64,000 bases of DNA, from assembly GCF_020497125.1 (NCBI RefSeq), contig NC_059079.1, positions 12,109,553-12,173,552 on the forward strand. The letters are read 5' to 3'. The position numbers and the translations under genes are program-made. The DNA is from Mauremys mutica. Its lineage: Eukaryota; Chordata; Testudines; Geoemydidae. This document shows positions 21,914 through 42,200 of this stretch, one piece after another. The notes under the pieces are model-generated. The model was given only the letters and a program-made list of their open reading frames with translations. It did not search any database and was not told where the DNA came from. The number at the start of each line of letters is the position of its first letter. Position 1 is the stretch's first letter.

Positions 21914-24745
21914 TAACCTCTGGAGTTTGTTATAAGTGGAGCTGGTGGCATCACCTATAATCAAGGTTGCCTGCCGCTATCCATTTATGTACATTGGCAG
22001 TTGCTTATAATATAGTTGAGTGAATAATGGATTTTTCAGTGTGGTAGCTGAACTGAAAAAATAAGTTTCAATCTGAAACCGAGTTTTCATTTTTTTCTCC
22101 TTACCAACAAACGGAAAATTTCATTCATATTAACTTGAATTGACATTTTGGAAAGAAATGTCACTTCTACTCAACTTTTAAAAAGTTTCTCCATCCTCCC
22201 CCTTTTTAAAAAAAAAAAAATCAGCCAAAAATAATTGCTGAATTCACAAACGTGATTGCCCAGAAACTACAGTTTTCAGCACATTCACTATTTGCTGAAC
22301 AAATTTGAGCTAGCTCTAGCTTATAACTTTGCCAAACTGTTTAAACTTAAAGGGGAGGTTGCCCACATACTCAGCATGAGAAACTTAAGTCTAAACACTT
22401 TAATGCCTTGGAGCAGGTACTTGAAATTTGGCAGAGAGGTCATTCTGGTGCCAGAAATGTGCTTTTTGCAGTCCCTGTGAAAGTCCCCATATTTGGCCTG
22501 TAAGCCTTCAAAAATCTGATTGCCTAAACTGAGTTACCTGGTTCCAGATTTACTGAAGTGCTGAATGCTCATAATTGCAATTAATGTCAAGAACTGTGTT
22601 TTGAACATATGAACTGCTATAAAAATAAGTATTCAGGAAAAAATTAGAGCTTAGATGTTTTAAACTGGAAACCCGAAGATAGGGCACACTTGACAATTCT
22701 GGCTTTATACTCTGGCTCATCTCTGCATCTGTAAAATAGGGACGATATTACCACTTAATCTCACAGAGGCATATAAGACATTCCATGGGTATGTCTCTGC
22801 TTCAATCTGTACTCTACGAACAGAAATACAGCCATGGTGGCAGGAGCAGCTACCCCTCCAAGATGAGAGCCACCTGCAGGTGTGTCTAACTCATGCCATG
22901 GCAGCTACCTTATTTTTGGCATGGGTATATCTCCTCAAAGTTTCACCTCTGTCTCAAAAGGTAGCTATACCCACTATGGTGAGAGAAACCCCCATGATGA
23001 AATTATTTATTTTATATTCAATGTCGGGCTTGGGTAGTGTGCATTAAATAATGCAATGTGAGGGATAAAAATAACTAACCATTTGCTGAGTTCACTGAAT
23101 GAGGCAGGGGTCCTGTGGAAAACTGTCACTAATTACACAATCACGTACTATCAATGCGCACACACAAGGGGGCCCAATAAAGGTTGCCTGAGAAACCTTA
23201 AGTCTGGCATTAAATGCTGGATGTGCAACCTTAAAATGGTCTTTTAAAACAAGTATATTTTTTTACAGTGTGATTTATAACTAATTCAGCAAAATTCTCT
23301 CCTCCATCCTGGTTTGTAATTTAGTCTTGTCAAACGACATTATCTGAAATACGTTTATCCCAATAGATTGACAGAAGTGAAATTGTACAAGCTCTTTGGA
23401 AAAAAGATCATTAACAAACATCTCTCACGTGAGAAAGAACTAAAATTCAAAACCACCCTCTGGAGCATTTTATTTTGAGACATACACTGCAAAGAGTGCA
23501 AGGTACGTAGAAATTAAGAAAAGAAAAGAAAATCCCTGTACAAGGAATAAAATCAACAGTATTAGAAGTCTACTAGTGTTCTGATGAGCATTTAGATGTC
23601 CATGAGTCATGTAACTGCACTGGCTCTTCCTCCTTTTTCAGTTTTTGCGATTTCCATTTTCTTTAGTGAAAAAATATCTAAAATAAAATTACTGTACAGA
23701 TGGGGAATACAGGCATTGTAATCTGAAAAACAGAAGTAGCACCTATCAATATGAAAATTCTCCACAGATAACAGATTAAAGCGTGTACATGCATTTGTGA
23801 CTAAAAAGAATTCTACTGTAGCATTTCAGAATTTTATTAGTCACTTGGGATAAATTGCTTTTTGGAGGAACGTAAAATCTTCAGTTTACTCATTATTGAT
23901 AATCTTGGTAAATAATTAGATTGTGTCTGATCTTTGCTAGGATTAACTGGCTACACTGAAAAGAAGTCTAAGAACAAGTACTAATAATGCTCTACTAATT
24001 TTCCTCAAACGCACCCACCCATCCATCTTTGGTCTTCAGCCTTCTGTGGACCAGCTCCCATGCCTTCTAACCCTATTCTGAATCCAAGTGATAGGCATCG
24101 GCAGTATCCCTGGCCATCAGGAAGCAAGAATTCACACTACCCCACACATGGAATTCAGTCCATATGCCTCAGATACAAAGAGAAACATGTTCAGAGAGAA
24201 CATCGATCTCCCTATATACAGGAGCTGATGCTTTGAAAACTATCATGTAGAAGTTAGGGGAATGTCTAACCTATCTTCTGATCTGAATATTAATAAAACT
24301 AGGGTACAATTTATTATCCCTTAATTTTTTATTTATTTATTTATTTTTTAAGAATTTGGTTTGCACAATATGTAATTTACTTTTAATAACCTCTTCAGCA
24401 AGTATGTAGTTTTAAGTGGGGAAAAAGCTCTTAGCAGAGATAAAAATTTATTAAGTAGAATTTTGTTTTGGTCATATTTGTTTACTGAGGGTAAACTTCA
24501 AGAAAAGATAAAGCATCTAAGAAGAGTTATTTTAATAGCCATAATACATATTAAAAAGGGAAATGATTGAATACTAAATAGTATACATGTACAGATCAGC
24601 ACATGTCTAAGACCACCCACAGACTCTTTCCAACTTACTTGCAGTAACACAAGTTCAGCAAAAATCGCCCCAGACATTTGTCTTCCTAATATTGGCAAGA
24701 TTTTTGAAAAGTGACTAGAGCTGAAAATTTAGATTTAATTCTTAC
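21914..24745. other. Intergenic DNA and unplaced YIPF1 3' UTR
   Basis: This probably contains the YIPF1 3' UTR and polyadenylation site (transcribed right to left), which I could not fix. It also holds a repeat fragment (22290), a MIR-like piece near 22720 and a possible MITE near 22790. No coding. Confidence 0.4.
22290..22510. repeat. Fragment of the same repeat body
   Basis: Short matches to 43075 and 60740 include ATAACTTTGCCAAACTG, GGAGCAGGTACTTGAAATTT and CCCTGTGAAAGTCCCCAT. Confidence 0.5.
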
Positions 24746-24750
24746 CTTAT

Positions 24751-32373
<7,623 letters not shown>

Positions 32374-33119
32374 TCATTCGCTAGGCTCTAGAACGAGTAT
32401 TCAGAACTTTAAAATATCTGAATAGCAGATCAAAAGTTAAACCTCTAAAATGAAAAATAAGTGACTGAAAATATTTTTAAAATGCAGTTTTTCTCTCAAT
32501 GCATTGATGAAACAGGTTTTGTAGCTTCCCTCTCTCTTCAGCATGAATAGTATAGTTAGGGTATTACAATTTCCTGCAAAAACATAGAAGTTTAGATATT
32601 ACCATGTCATTATATTCAAGCATATAAGGAAATGTAAAACTACAGTTCTGATGTTAGATCCGATACCACAGAGTAAGGGGTTATCCCTAACATCCTGTCC
32701 AAATACCACTTTGGCTAGTTACATTTTCCTTTCTTTTCCTCCTACTATAGTTAATATTAATGTGATACTCTTAATTTCCTGTCGTATCCTGTTGTACAAT
32801 GTTCCTGTGCACAGTTAGAGAGTCAGCTTCATCCCTGAAAAGGTGTATTTCCACAGTGGGCACATATACTTCATCTACCTCATAGGAGTGTTACAGAGTG
32901 CAATTCATGTCCGCAGCATGTATGAAGATCCTTAACTAAGAAATACAGAAATTATTGAACAGGTTAAAGGGGGGCGGGGAATTCATGGGGCAGTTTCCCT
33001 CCTTTCCAGAAGTCCCTGCCTCCCTGGCTTGCCCCAAGCCCCAAGCAGCAGCCAGCGCTGCAGGGACTGACAGGCAGCTCCCACGGGAGGGTCGGGACGT
33101 GTTGTCCGTTCAGTTGATG

Positions 33120-33480
33120 TCGGGTGGGGGCGAGTTTGACAAGGATCCCTGAACATCTCCGGGGGGTGGGGACGCGTCTCCGCCGTGCGGGGGGCAAAGG
33201 GGTGGGAGACGGGGGCAGCTCCCCGCCCGGCACACGCCGGAGGGAGGCGAGGAAGGACCTGGGCACAGGGGAAAGGGAAGAGCACCTGGACCCCCAGCCC
33301 CGCCCCGCCCCGTACCGGGACCCGGGCTCTGCCCCGCCCCGGCTCCCCGGCCGGGCTCCCCAGCGCACACCCGCGCGGGGAGGTCTCCGCGGCCGGCCGG
33401 GGCTCTCACCTGGCGGGGGTGGGGGGCGCGGCCGGCCGTTGGGAAGATAAGCGGAATTTAGAACCAAGGGCACCGCTACG
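33120..33480 (-). promoter_or_regulatory. YIPF1: CpG island and promoter of YIPF1
   Basis: This GC-rich block lies 0.8-1.1 kb upstream of the YIPF1 start codon. On the minus strand it has a good splice donor, CCAG|GTGAGA (exon end at 33410). That suggests an untranslated exon 1 of about 33410-33480 spliced to the exon at 32380. Confidence 0.7.
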
Positions 33481-33540
33481 GAGCTGTGTTGCCGGAAAGG
33501 AGAAACGAACCGCTCCCCTCACTCCACCCTGTTAAAGCGA

Positions 33541-33740
33541 CAGGAGGCCCTTGGCAGCGCCAGCCAATCAGGAATTCAGTTACTCTCTCCCATCCCCCCT
33601 CCCAAACAGGCCTGAGCCACATTGGTAGCGCCAGCCAATCAGGAGCTCAGCTACTCTCTCCCATTCCGCCCCCCAAACAGGCCTGAGCCACATTGGTAGC
33701 GTCAGCCAATCAGGAGCTCAGCTGCTCTCTCTCTCTTTCT
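33541..33740. repeat. Three tandem 71-bp repeats carrying CCAAT boxes, upstream of YIPF1
   Basis: Three copies repeat with a 71-bp period. Each has GCCAATCAGG (CCAAT at 33564, 33635 and 33706), and copies 2 and 3 also have ATTGG about 10 bp before it. That makes five CCAAT-type NF-Y sites just upstream of the inferred YIPF1 start. Copies differ at few positions, so the array looks recent. Confidence 0.85.
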
Positions 33741-34269
33741 TAAAGCGGTAGTGCCGCTATGGGGAGGGGACAAGTAGGCGCAGTCTGGCTGCTGCGCCAG
33801 CTCCCCGGGGAAAGGCGGGTTTGTATAATCCACATACACGAGCAGTACCTGACAGCGTGCTCGGCAGCTGTGACCAGCACGAGCTGGGCAAGTTCCCCCT
33901 GCCCTCCCCCAATCCATGCCAACAGAACCTTTGCATACACCTAAAAATCCTCAGCCATTTGCTGCTTCACAGCTCACAGAACAACTATTGCAAGAATTTT
34001 TACAGATTAAAAAAAGGGAGAATTTCTTGTATTGCTTCACTTGTAAAGTCAGATAGTCAGGATTTTATTTTATTTATTAGGGGAGTAGGGGCAGGAGGGA
34101 AGGAGTAACAGGGCAGGAGAGAATCAAGCGATAGTACTGATATTTTTGAAAACTTCAAAACATTCTTAAAATAGTTTTTTCGGTAATCTATGTAGCATTT
34201 CCAGAATGCAAGGATTTACTGGGGTGAGTTGTATAACTCATGCTGATAATTTTTTTATACCACACAGAC

Positions 34270-34302
<33 letters not shown>
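34270..34302. repeat. (AT)n microsatellite
   Basis: A pure AT run between YIPF1 and DIO1. Confidence 0.95.
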
Positions 34303-34305
<3 letters not shown>

Positions 34306-34578
34306 TACTTCTTTCTTTCAGGAATTATGTTGAAAGGATTTGTGGAAGGGTTAAGCCTTTAATGGCAATAGCAGGGAATCATGGAATGTTTGCTGAACAT
34401 ATAGAGCCTTTATTGATTAATTAGCTAATGTTTGTACAGCGCTTTGAAAATATAAACTCTTATATATAAGAGCTAAGGTGGCAGGCCCCAAACCTGGAGA
34501 TTTATTCATGTACATAACTTCAAGCACAACTAGTCCCAGTGACTTCAGTAGGACTACCTGTGTGAGGGTACATCTATA

Positions 34579-35122
34579 CAGGGGCGGCTCCAGGCACCAG
34601 CGCTCCAAGCGCGTGCCTGGGGCAGCAAGCCACTGGGGGCGCTCTGCTGGTCACCGCTAGGGCGGCAGGCAGGGTGCTTTTGACGGCTTGCCTGCGGAGG
34701 GTCCACCGAAACCGCGGGACCAGCGGACCCTCCGTTCTTGGGGCGGCAAAATGTCTAGAATCAGAGGGGTAGCCGTGTTAGTCTGGTTCTGTAGAAGCAG
34801 CAAAGAATCCTGTGGCACCTTATGGACTAACAGACGTTTTGCAGCATGAGCTTTCGTGGGTGAATACCCACTTCTTCGGATGCAAGTGGTGGAAATTTCC
34901 TGGGGCAGGTATATATAAGCAAGTTTCTTCATGAGGTTGATGGATTTCCACTCCATACGGCTAAATGCAGTGCCTTGCATGGTGTCAAGTATCAGAGGGG
35001 TAGGCGTGTTAGTCTGGTTCTGTAGAAGCAGCAAAGAATCCTGTGGCACCTTATAGACTAACAGACATTTTGCAGCATGAGCTTTCGTGGGTGAATACCC
35101 ACGATGTCTAGAGCCGCCCCTG
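34579..35122. mobile_element. hAT-like element (CAGGGGCGGCTC ends) with two nested repeats
   Basis: Inverted ends CAGGGGCGGCTCCAGGCA and TCTAGAGCCGCCCCTG are flanked by CATCTATA / TGTCTATA (6 of 8 match). The middle holds two direct copies of a repeat starting at 34763 and 34986 (TCAGAGGGGTAG, GTGTTAGTCTGG). Confidence 0.75.
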
Positions 35123-35405
35123 TGTCTATACTACCCACCGGATTGGTGGGTAGTGTTCTATGGATTGGGGATCAATTTATTGCGTCTCGTCTGGACGCGA
35201 TAAATCAATCCACTAATTGACGCTGGTACTCCACCTCAGCAGGAGAGTAAGCAGCATCAATGGGGGAGCCGCGCCAGTCGACTCGCCACTGTGAGGACGA
35301 CCAGGTAAATCGAACTAAGTTACTTCGACTTCAGCTATGCGAATAGTTGCGTATCTTAGTTCAAAACCCTCCCCCACCCCCGCGCTAATGTAGACCAGGC
35401 CTGAG
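35123..35405. mobile_element. Harbinger-like MITE fragment
   Basis: The element contains an inverted pair around GCGTCTCGTCTGGACGCG and ends AATGTAGACCAGGCCTGA, like the Harbinger ends in this window. Its left part appears split by the hAT-like element at 34579. Confidence 0.5.
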
Positions 35406-35457
35406 TAAAATAAAGCAAGGGCTTATTTTCAGTATTGGGTCCCAAGTTATTACCACC

Positions 35458-35580
35458 TAGGGTGACCAGATGTCCTGATTTTATAGGGACAGTCCCGATT
35501 TTTGGGTCTTTTTCTTCTATAGGCTCCTATTACCCCCCACCCTCGTCCCGATTTTTTACACTTGCTGTCTGGTCACCCTA
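35458..35580. mobile_element. Mariner-like MITE with TA duplication
   Basis: The 123-bp element begins TAGGGTGACCAGATGTCC and ends CTGTCTGGTCACCCTA. It is a common reptile MITE. It lies between YIPF1 and DIO1. Confidence 0.85.
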
Positions 35581-35955
35581 TTACCACATTTATTCTGCCA
35601 GATACGCATCCAGTATGTAGTCAGCCCTCTCATTAGTAATGCATGCAATGCATTTGGGAATAAGCCTTAGATGTGCATTAATACAATTAACAGTAATAAA
35701 ACATTCTTTATTGCAAATAACAGCCTGATTTATTTTCAAGAGACACAGTATCATAGTGGACCATATTCTGTTCTCATTCACGCCCTGTGCACTGACGTGA
35801 GCAGGACTGTGACAGGGTAGAATTTGGCCAGACACGTGAATGACTTTCCAGCCACTATCCCCTCAGCCTCAGCCTCATTTCCCCTCCTCCTTTACCTTTG
35901 CTTCAGCTCCCTTACACTGTTTTCCTTTGGAAGCAGTCTGTCTGCCGCGGACAAA

Positions 35956-36286
35956 ATGTCCAAAATCAGGATAATTATACAAAAGACCTTGATTCTTTTG
36001 TATGTATCTCTGTATGTTGCTGTTGGTAAAATTCTGATGATATTGTTCCCAGAGATGATGAAAAGATATATTCTAAAACAGGGGCAAAAGAGTAGCATAG
36101 TCACAAATCCAAAGTTCAGCTATGAGAACTGGGGTCCGACTTTCTTCAGCTTGAAATATTTACTCTTTGTTTTGAAAGTGAAGTGGAAAAGGCTGGAAGA
36201 TGAAGCGTTTTTAGGACATAATGCTCCCAACACCCCAGTGGCAGACTTCAGGGGTGAAATGCATCACATCTTGGACTTCATGCAAG
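35956..36286 (+). CDS. DIO1: DIO1 exon 1 coding part
   Basis: The exon encodes residues 1-110, the membrane anchor and linker, including [15 protein letters not shown] and [15 protein letters not shown]. The donor is G|GTCAGT. Confidence 0.95.
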
Positions 36287-39200
36287 GTCAGTAAAATCGT
36301 CCAAATAGGTTGGGTCCTCTGGTGGTTTTAGAGAAAAATCTATGTGTTTTTCTTTGCTACTGCACTATTACAGTTTTGTAATGCAGACAGCTATTACATT
36401 TGTGGCCTGCTGTCATGGATGTGGGGGGCGGGGAGCATCTGTTTACTGAAAACCAATACCATATCTTCTCATGGTGAAAGAAGAGGCAAATATAACCAGG
36501 ACCATGTAATTAATATCTTTTGTATACTGTTATACACAAGTGGAGAAAGCCTGTACACCTCCATCATTAATCAGATTAAAGTCCAGAAAATGGATGTTTG
36601 TTACAAAATAATGCTGAGAGAGAAAAATTTGGTTTGTACTTTGTCCTCTACTTTGATCTTTGTAGCACACATTCTTAATCATTAAGCTGAATGGTCTAGT
36701 ACCCAGTATATTAACCAGGGCTTAAAAATCCCAAACAACAGAATTTCAAAATTGATATAGCATGGTTTGCATATCAGAAGGGTATGCACAATGTATTCGG
36801 AAGTGGGTCCAAGATTAGACCTTTTCAGTGTGGGATAAAATGAAAGCATCAGATTTTGAAATTAAGCACCGCCAATAAGGAGATCGTGTACAATTCCAAA
36901 TGACATTATATGATCCTGGACTAAAATAGATGTTTTTAAGTCCTTGGAAGCACTCTTAAATCAAGGTCCTGCAAACACAAGAAAGTGTTCCTGTAAATAT
37001 TTGTGCAAAGGCTTTTTGTTAGGTCCATGTATAAGCATTTGGGGAATCTGGCCTTTAAGCACTAAGCAATCTGGGGCAGGAAACATTTACTTCTGTGGCT
37101 TGTACAGCAGTTGTTTAATAAATAATAACAACAATGAATAATTAGAGTTCTGTCTGGACAAGAAAATTGCTGAATCACATTAAAATCATGAAAGCCTGGG
37201 ATGCATTATCAAAAATATGGCTAAAGTTTTCAGATCTGGATCTCTATAACTAGGCTCCTATAACAAAATGTAGGCACCTAAATAAAAAGGAACCGATTTT
37301 CAAAATCTGTAACATCCCCTGACATCAGCTGGAGCTGTGGGAACTCAACATTTCTGAAAACGCAAGCCATTTGTAATTAGATGCCTAAAAATGTATTTGA
37401 GAGCCTAAATTTAGGCAGTCTGGTTTGAAAATGTGGGCCTTCATGGGGTTTATTCTTTAAGGAACAGTCAGAATATTTTTTTTAAGTACCTTCATAGTAA
37501 TTTGCTTTACAGTAGCATTTAGGGATCTCATCTGAGAGTGAGAGCCCATTGTTCTAGTTGCTGTACATACATTTAGTAAAACAGAGTGCCGCCACCCCAA
37601 AATGCTTACAGTCTAAGGCTTGGATCCTGCAATGAACTCCATGTGGGCAGATGCCTGTGCCTGGATGGAGCCCCATTGACTCCACTAGGGCTTTGCGTGG
37701 GCCTAGGAGTCTGTGTTCATAAAGCTTATTGTAGAGTTGGGGCCTGAATAAACCAGACAGAGACAAGATGGGAGAAGGAAAGCATTGCTATGTCTGTTTT
37801 TACATACTGATACTGAGGTACAGAGAAACTAATGCCCTGGTTTTCAGAAGAGCTTAACACCTTTGAAAAATCAGGTGATCAGTGTGACTTGCCCAAGATA
37901 ATACAGGAAGTGTGTGACAAGGCTAAGAATGGAGCCCAGGCCTTAACCCTAACCCTGTCCTTTCTCTCATCACCCGATTAATATGAGTGTTTCATGTCTG
38001 TTACAGACAACAGGCCTTTAGTCCTGAATTTTGGAAGCTGCACCTGACCTTCGTTTCTTTTCAAATTCAGCAAGTTCAACAAGCTTGTTGAAGATTTTAA
38101 CTCCGTAGCAGATTTCCTTATAATCTATATCGAAGAAGCTCATGCAACAGGTACAGTATAGAAAGCAAAACATATAAATGTATGATGAAGCATAAAGAAA
38201 TGGATCCTTCTGTCTGAATCATGGTAGGGGGAAGGGCTCAACCTCTCTGGAGCTTACTTCTGGTTTATGTTTTATATTCCTAAAAGTTCATGCTTCAGGG
38301 TTTCAGCCGGCCACCCACAGGGGTCAGGAAGGGATATTTTCCCCCCAGTATAGTCGTGTTTTTTTAAATCTCCTGCCTCTAAAGCATCAGAGATGGTCAT
38401 AGCTGGAGATAAGACATTAGATGAGGATGGCCAGGGCACCGAACAGTCTCTCCCTTTCTCTCAGGTGTTTGGCTGGCTGACTCTTACTCACATGCTCAGG
38501 CTGTAAATGATTACCGTATGTGGGGTCAGGAAGGAATTTTCACCAGGTCAGATTGGCAGTGACCTTGGGGGAGGGAGTTGCCTTCCCTGCAGCGTGTGGG
38601 TGCGGGTCACTTTCCAGGATTATCTAGGTATCTATCACTTAATCATTTCCCAGCCACTGCAGGGGTTTCAGGCACTGGTGCACCTGCGTCTTTCCTTTTC
38701 TCTACCTGTGGCACATAGTTTAGTCACCTCTGGGCTCTAAATCTTTGGTCTTATTTTGGTTGTTGGGTTTAGTGTGCGGGTGCTGGGTGGTGTTGGTGGC
38801 CAGTGATATACAGGAGGTCAGACTAGATGATCTGGTCCTTCCTTCTGGCCTTAAACTCTATGACTCAATAATAAGGTATATTTGAGAGAAGAATGAAACT
38901 GCAACCAGGAAGGAAAAATCTACTGAAATTCAAAGCAACAGTGTCAACGTAAAGAACCAGTTTTGGGCCCTAATCCTGCAATCATTTGTGCACATGCTTA
39001 AACTTTACACATAAGTAGTTCAGTTGAAGGTAATATGAAGATACTTATGTGTAAAGTTGAGCACATGTAAGTCTTTTCTAGATTGGGGCTCTGATCTTAG
39101 TCTGCATGTAAGCACATAAGAACGTCCATACTGGATCAGAGCAGCAGTCTATCTAGCCCAGTATACTGTCTTCCAACAGTGGCCAGTGCCAGATGCTTCA

Positions 39201-42200
39201 AAGGGAAAGAAGAGAACAGGGCAATTTCGAGTGAGCCATCCCGTGTCGTCCAGTCCCAGCGTCTGGCAGTTGGAGATGTAGACACCTGGAGCATGAGATA
39301 ATAGCCACTTATAGACCTATCCTCCATAAACTTACCTAATTCTTTTTTTAACTCAGTTATACTTTTGGCCTTCACAACATCCAATGACAAGTAGTTGCAC
39401 AGGTTGACTGCATTGTGTGAAGTATTTCCTTGTGTTTGTTTTAAACCATCTGCCTATTAATTTAATCGGATGACTCCCCCAGTTCTTGTGCTATGTAAAG
39501 AGGTAAATCACTTCCTTATTCACTTTCTCCACACCATAGATCTCTTATCATATTCCCCTTTAGTTGTCTCTTTTCCAAGATGAACAGTCCCAGAATTTTT
39601 AATCTCGCCTCTTACGGAAGTTGTTCCATACTCATCATTTTTCTCTGTACTTTTTCTGATTCTAATATATATTTTTTGAGATGGGGCAACTAGAACTGCC
39701 CACTGAATAGTGTGGATGTATCATAGATTTATATAGTGGCATTATGGTATGTTTTGTCTTATTATCTATCCCTTTACTAATAGTCCTAACATTCGGTCTG
39801 TTAGCTTTTTTGACTGCCACTGCACATTAAGCAGCTGTTTTCAGTTAACTATCCACAATGACTCCAAGATCTCTTTCTTGAGTGGGAACAGCTAATTTAG
39901 ACCCCATCATTTTGTATATATAGTGGAAATTATGTTTTTCAATGTGCATTACTTTGCACTTACCAACATTGAATTTCATCTTCCATTTTGTTGCCCAGCC
40001 GCCTAGTTTAGTGAGATCCCTTTGTAACTCTTCGCAATCAGCTTTGGATTTAACTATCTTGAATAATTTTCTATCCTCTGCAAATTTTGTCGTCTCACTG
40101 TTCACCCCTTTTTCCAGATTATTTGTGAATATGTTGAACAACATTGGTCCCAGTACAGATAGTTGGGGGACCCCACTATTTACCTCAACATTCTGAAAAA
40201 TGACCATTTATTCCTACCCTTTGTTTTCTGGCTTTTAACCAGTTGCTGAGCCATGAAATGACCTTCCCTCTTATCCCAGGACTGCTTACTTTGCTTAGTG
40301 TGCGACCTTGTCAAAGGTTTTCTGAAAGTCCAGGTAACTATATCCACTGGCTCACCCTTGTCCACATGCTGGTTAACACCCTCAAATAATTCTAATAGAT
40401 TAGTGAGGCATGATTATCCTCTACAAAAAACGTGTTGACTCATTGCCAACATATTGTGTTTATCTGTGTGATAATTCTGTTCTTTGCTATTGTGTCAGTC
40501 AATTTGCCTGGTACTAAAGTTAGGCTTAATGGCCTGTAATTGCCAGGATCACCACTGGAGACTTTTTAATAATCAGCATCACATTAGCTCTCCTCCAGTC
40601 ATCTGGTACAAATGCTGATTTAAGCAATATGTTACGTACCACAGTTAGTAGTACTGCAATTTCATATTTGACTTCCTTCAGAACTCTTGGGTGAATACCA
40701 TCTGGTCCTAGTGACTTACTACTGTTTACTTTATTGTGTCTTTAGCTAGTTGCTCTTCAAATTCTTTCTTGGCTTGCATAATTATGCTTTTACGTTTGAC
40801 TTGCCAGAGTTTGTTTTTTTCTATCTTACTGAGTAGGATTTAACTTCTAAATTTTAAAGGGTGCCTTTTTACCTCTAACAACCTCTTTTACTCTGCTGTT
40901 TAGCCATGGTGGCATTTGTTTGATCCTCTATTCTTTTTTCTTTTCTTTTTTTGGGTGGGGGGCAGCAGGGAGGACTCTACATTTAGTTTGAGCCTCTCTT
41001 GTGGTGTTTTTAAATTTATAGGCATGTCACCCCTGAGACTGTTCCTTTTAACTGCTGTTTAACTAGCTGCCTAATTTTTGTGTGGTTCCCCTTTTTGAAG
41101 TTAAATGCTACTGGGTGGGTTTCTTTGACAATTTTCCCCGTGAGGATGTTAAATTTAATTATGTTATGGTCACTATTACTGAGCAGTTCAACTGTATTCA
41201 CCTCTTGGACCAGATCCTGTGTTTCACTCAGGACTAAATCAAGAATTGCCTCTCCTCTTATGGGTTCCATAACAAGCTGCTCCAAGAAGCAGTCGTATAT
41301 GATGTCTAGACATTTTACCTCTGGATCCTGTCCTGAGGTGACATATACCCAGTCAATAGAAGGATCGTCGACATCTTCCATTACTGGTGGGGGGGGGGGG
41401 AAAAGGGGCGGGGCCTTGTCTACACTAGGAAGTCAGCATGTTAGTTTTTAGAAGTCTATCATAGACAAGGCACACTGCCTTTAACATGTATGAAAGGGAG
41501 GACTTTAGGCTTTCATTTGAGCAGTTTAGCACATATTACTTAAAAATCGGTACTGCTTGTCCCCACTACAGTTTTAGCTAACACCACACCATTTATCCAG
41601 GCTAGAGAAGGCCTTGCAGAACACAATCTCTGCACTCTACATTCTAACAAGTATCAGAAGGGTAGCCGTGTTAGTCTGGTTCTGTAAAAGCAGCAAAGAA
41701 TCCTGTGGCACCTTATAGACTAACAGACGTTTTGCAGCATGAGCTTTCGAAGAAGATTTTGCATCCGAAGAAGTGGGTATTCACCCACGAAAGCTCATGC
41801 TGCAAAACATGTTAGTCTATAAGGTGCCACAGGATTCTTTGCTGCTTTTACATTCTAACAGTGTGCCACCTTCCTATTTCTATTAAATAGTTGTGGAATG
41901 GCTGAAAATGACGTATCCTCTAGTTTTTAAAAAAGCTTATGTTACCCATTTTACATTTAAAATATTTAAATAGTATTTACACCATACCAATTTGAAGGAA
42001 TAAAATGGTGTGTGCATGCCAGCAATTGTTAGTCTGTTTTTCTCATTAATATACAATCTTAATTTTCAAAATCGGTTTAAAATTTGTAAGTAACATACTC
42101 CATTTCCAGAGATCTGATATCTGTTACTAGAGGACCAGAAACAGCAGTGAACAGCAGCCAGTCAGTAGAGTTGTTAGAACTCCTGTACCCTGATGGCTAC

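Larger units (their letters stand above)
33745..35820. other. Intergenic region between YIPF1 and DIO1
   Basis: Its right half (34560-35580) is nested MITEs; the left half has only an AT microsatellite. The DIO1 promoter must lie at its right end, without a CpG island or clear TATA box that I can identify. Confidence 0.5.

Noticed and set aside
33541..33740. CRISPR-like array
   Set aside because: Three contiguous 71-bp units without spacers, in vertebrate DNA; a plain tandem repeat.
38045..38047. TGA as a true stop or nonsense mutation in DIO1
   Set aside because: Its exact Sec position, intact downstream exons and the SECIS-like hairpin argue for recoding.
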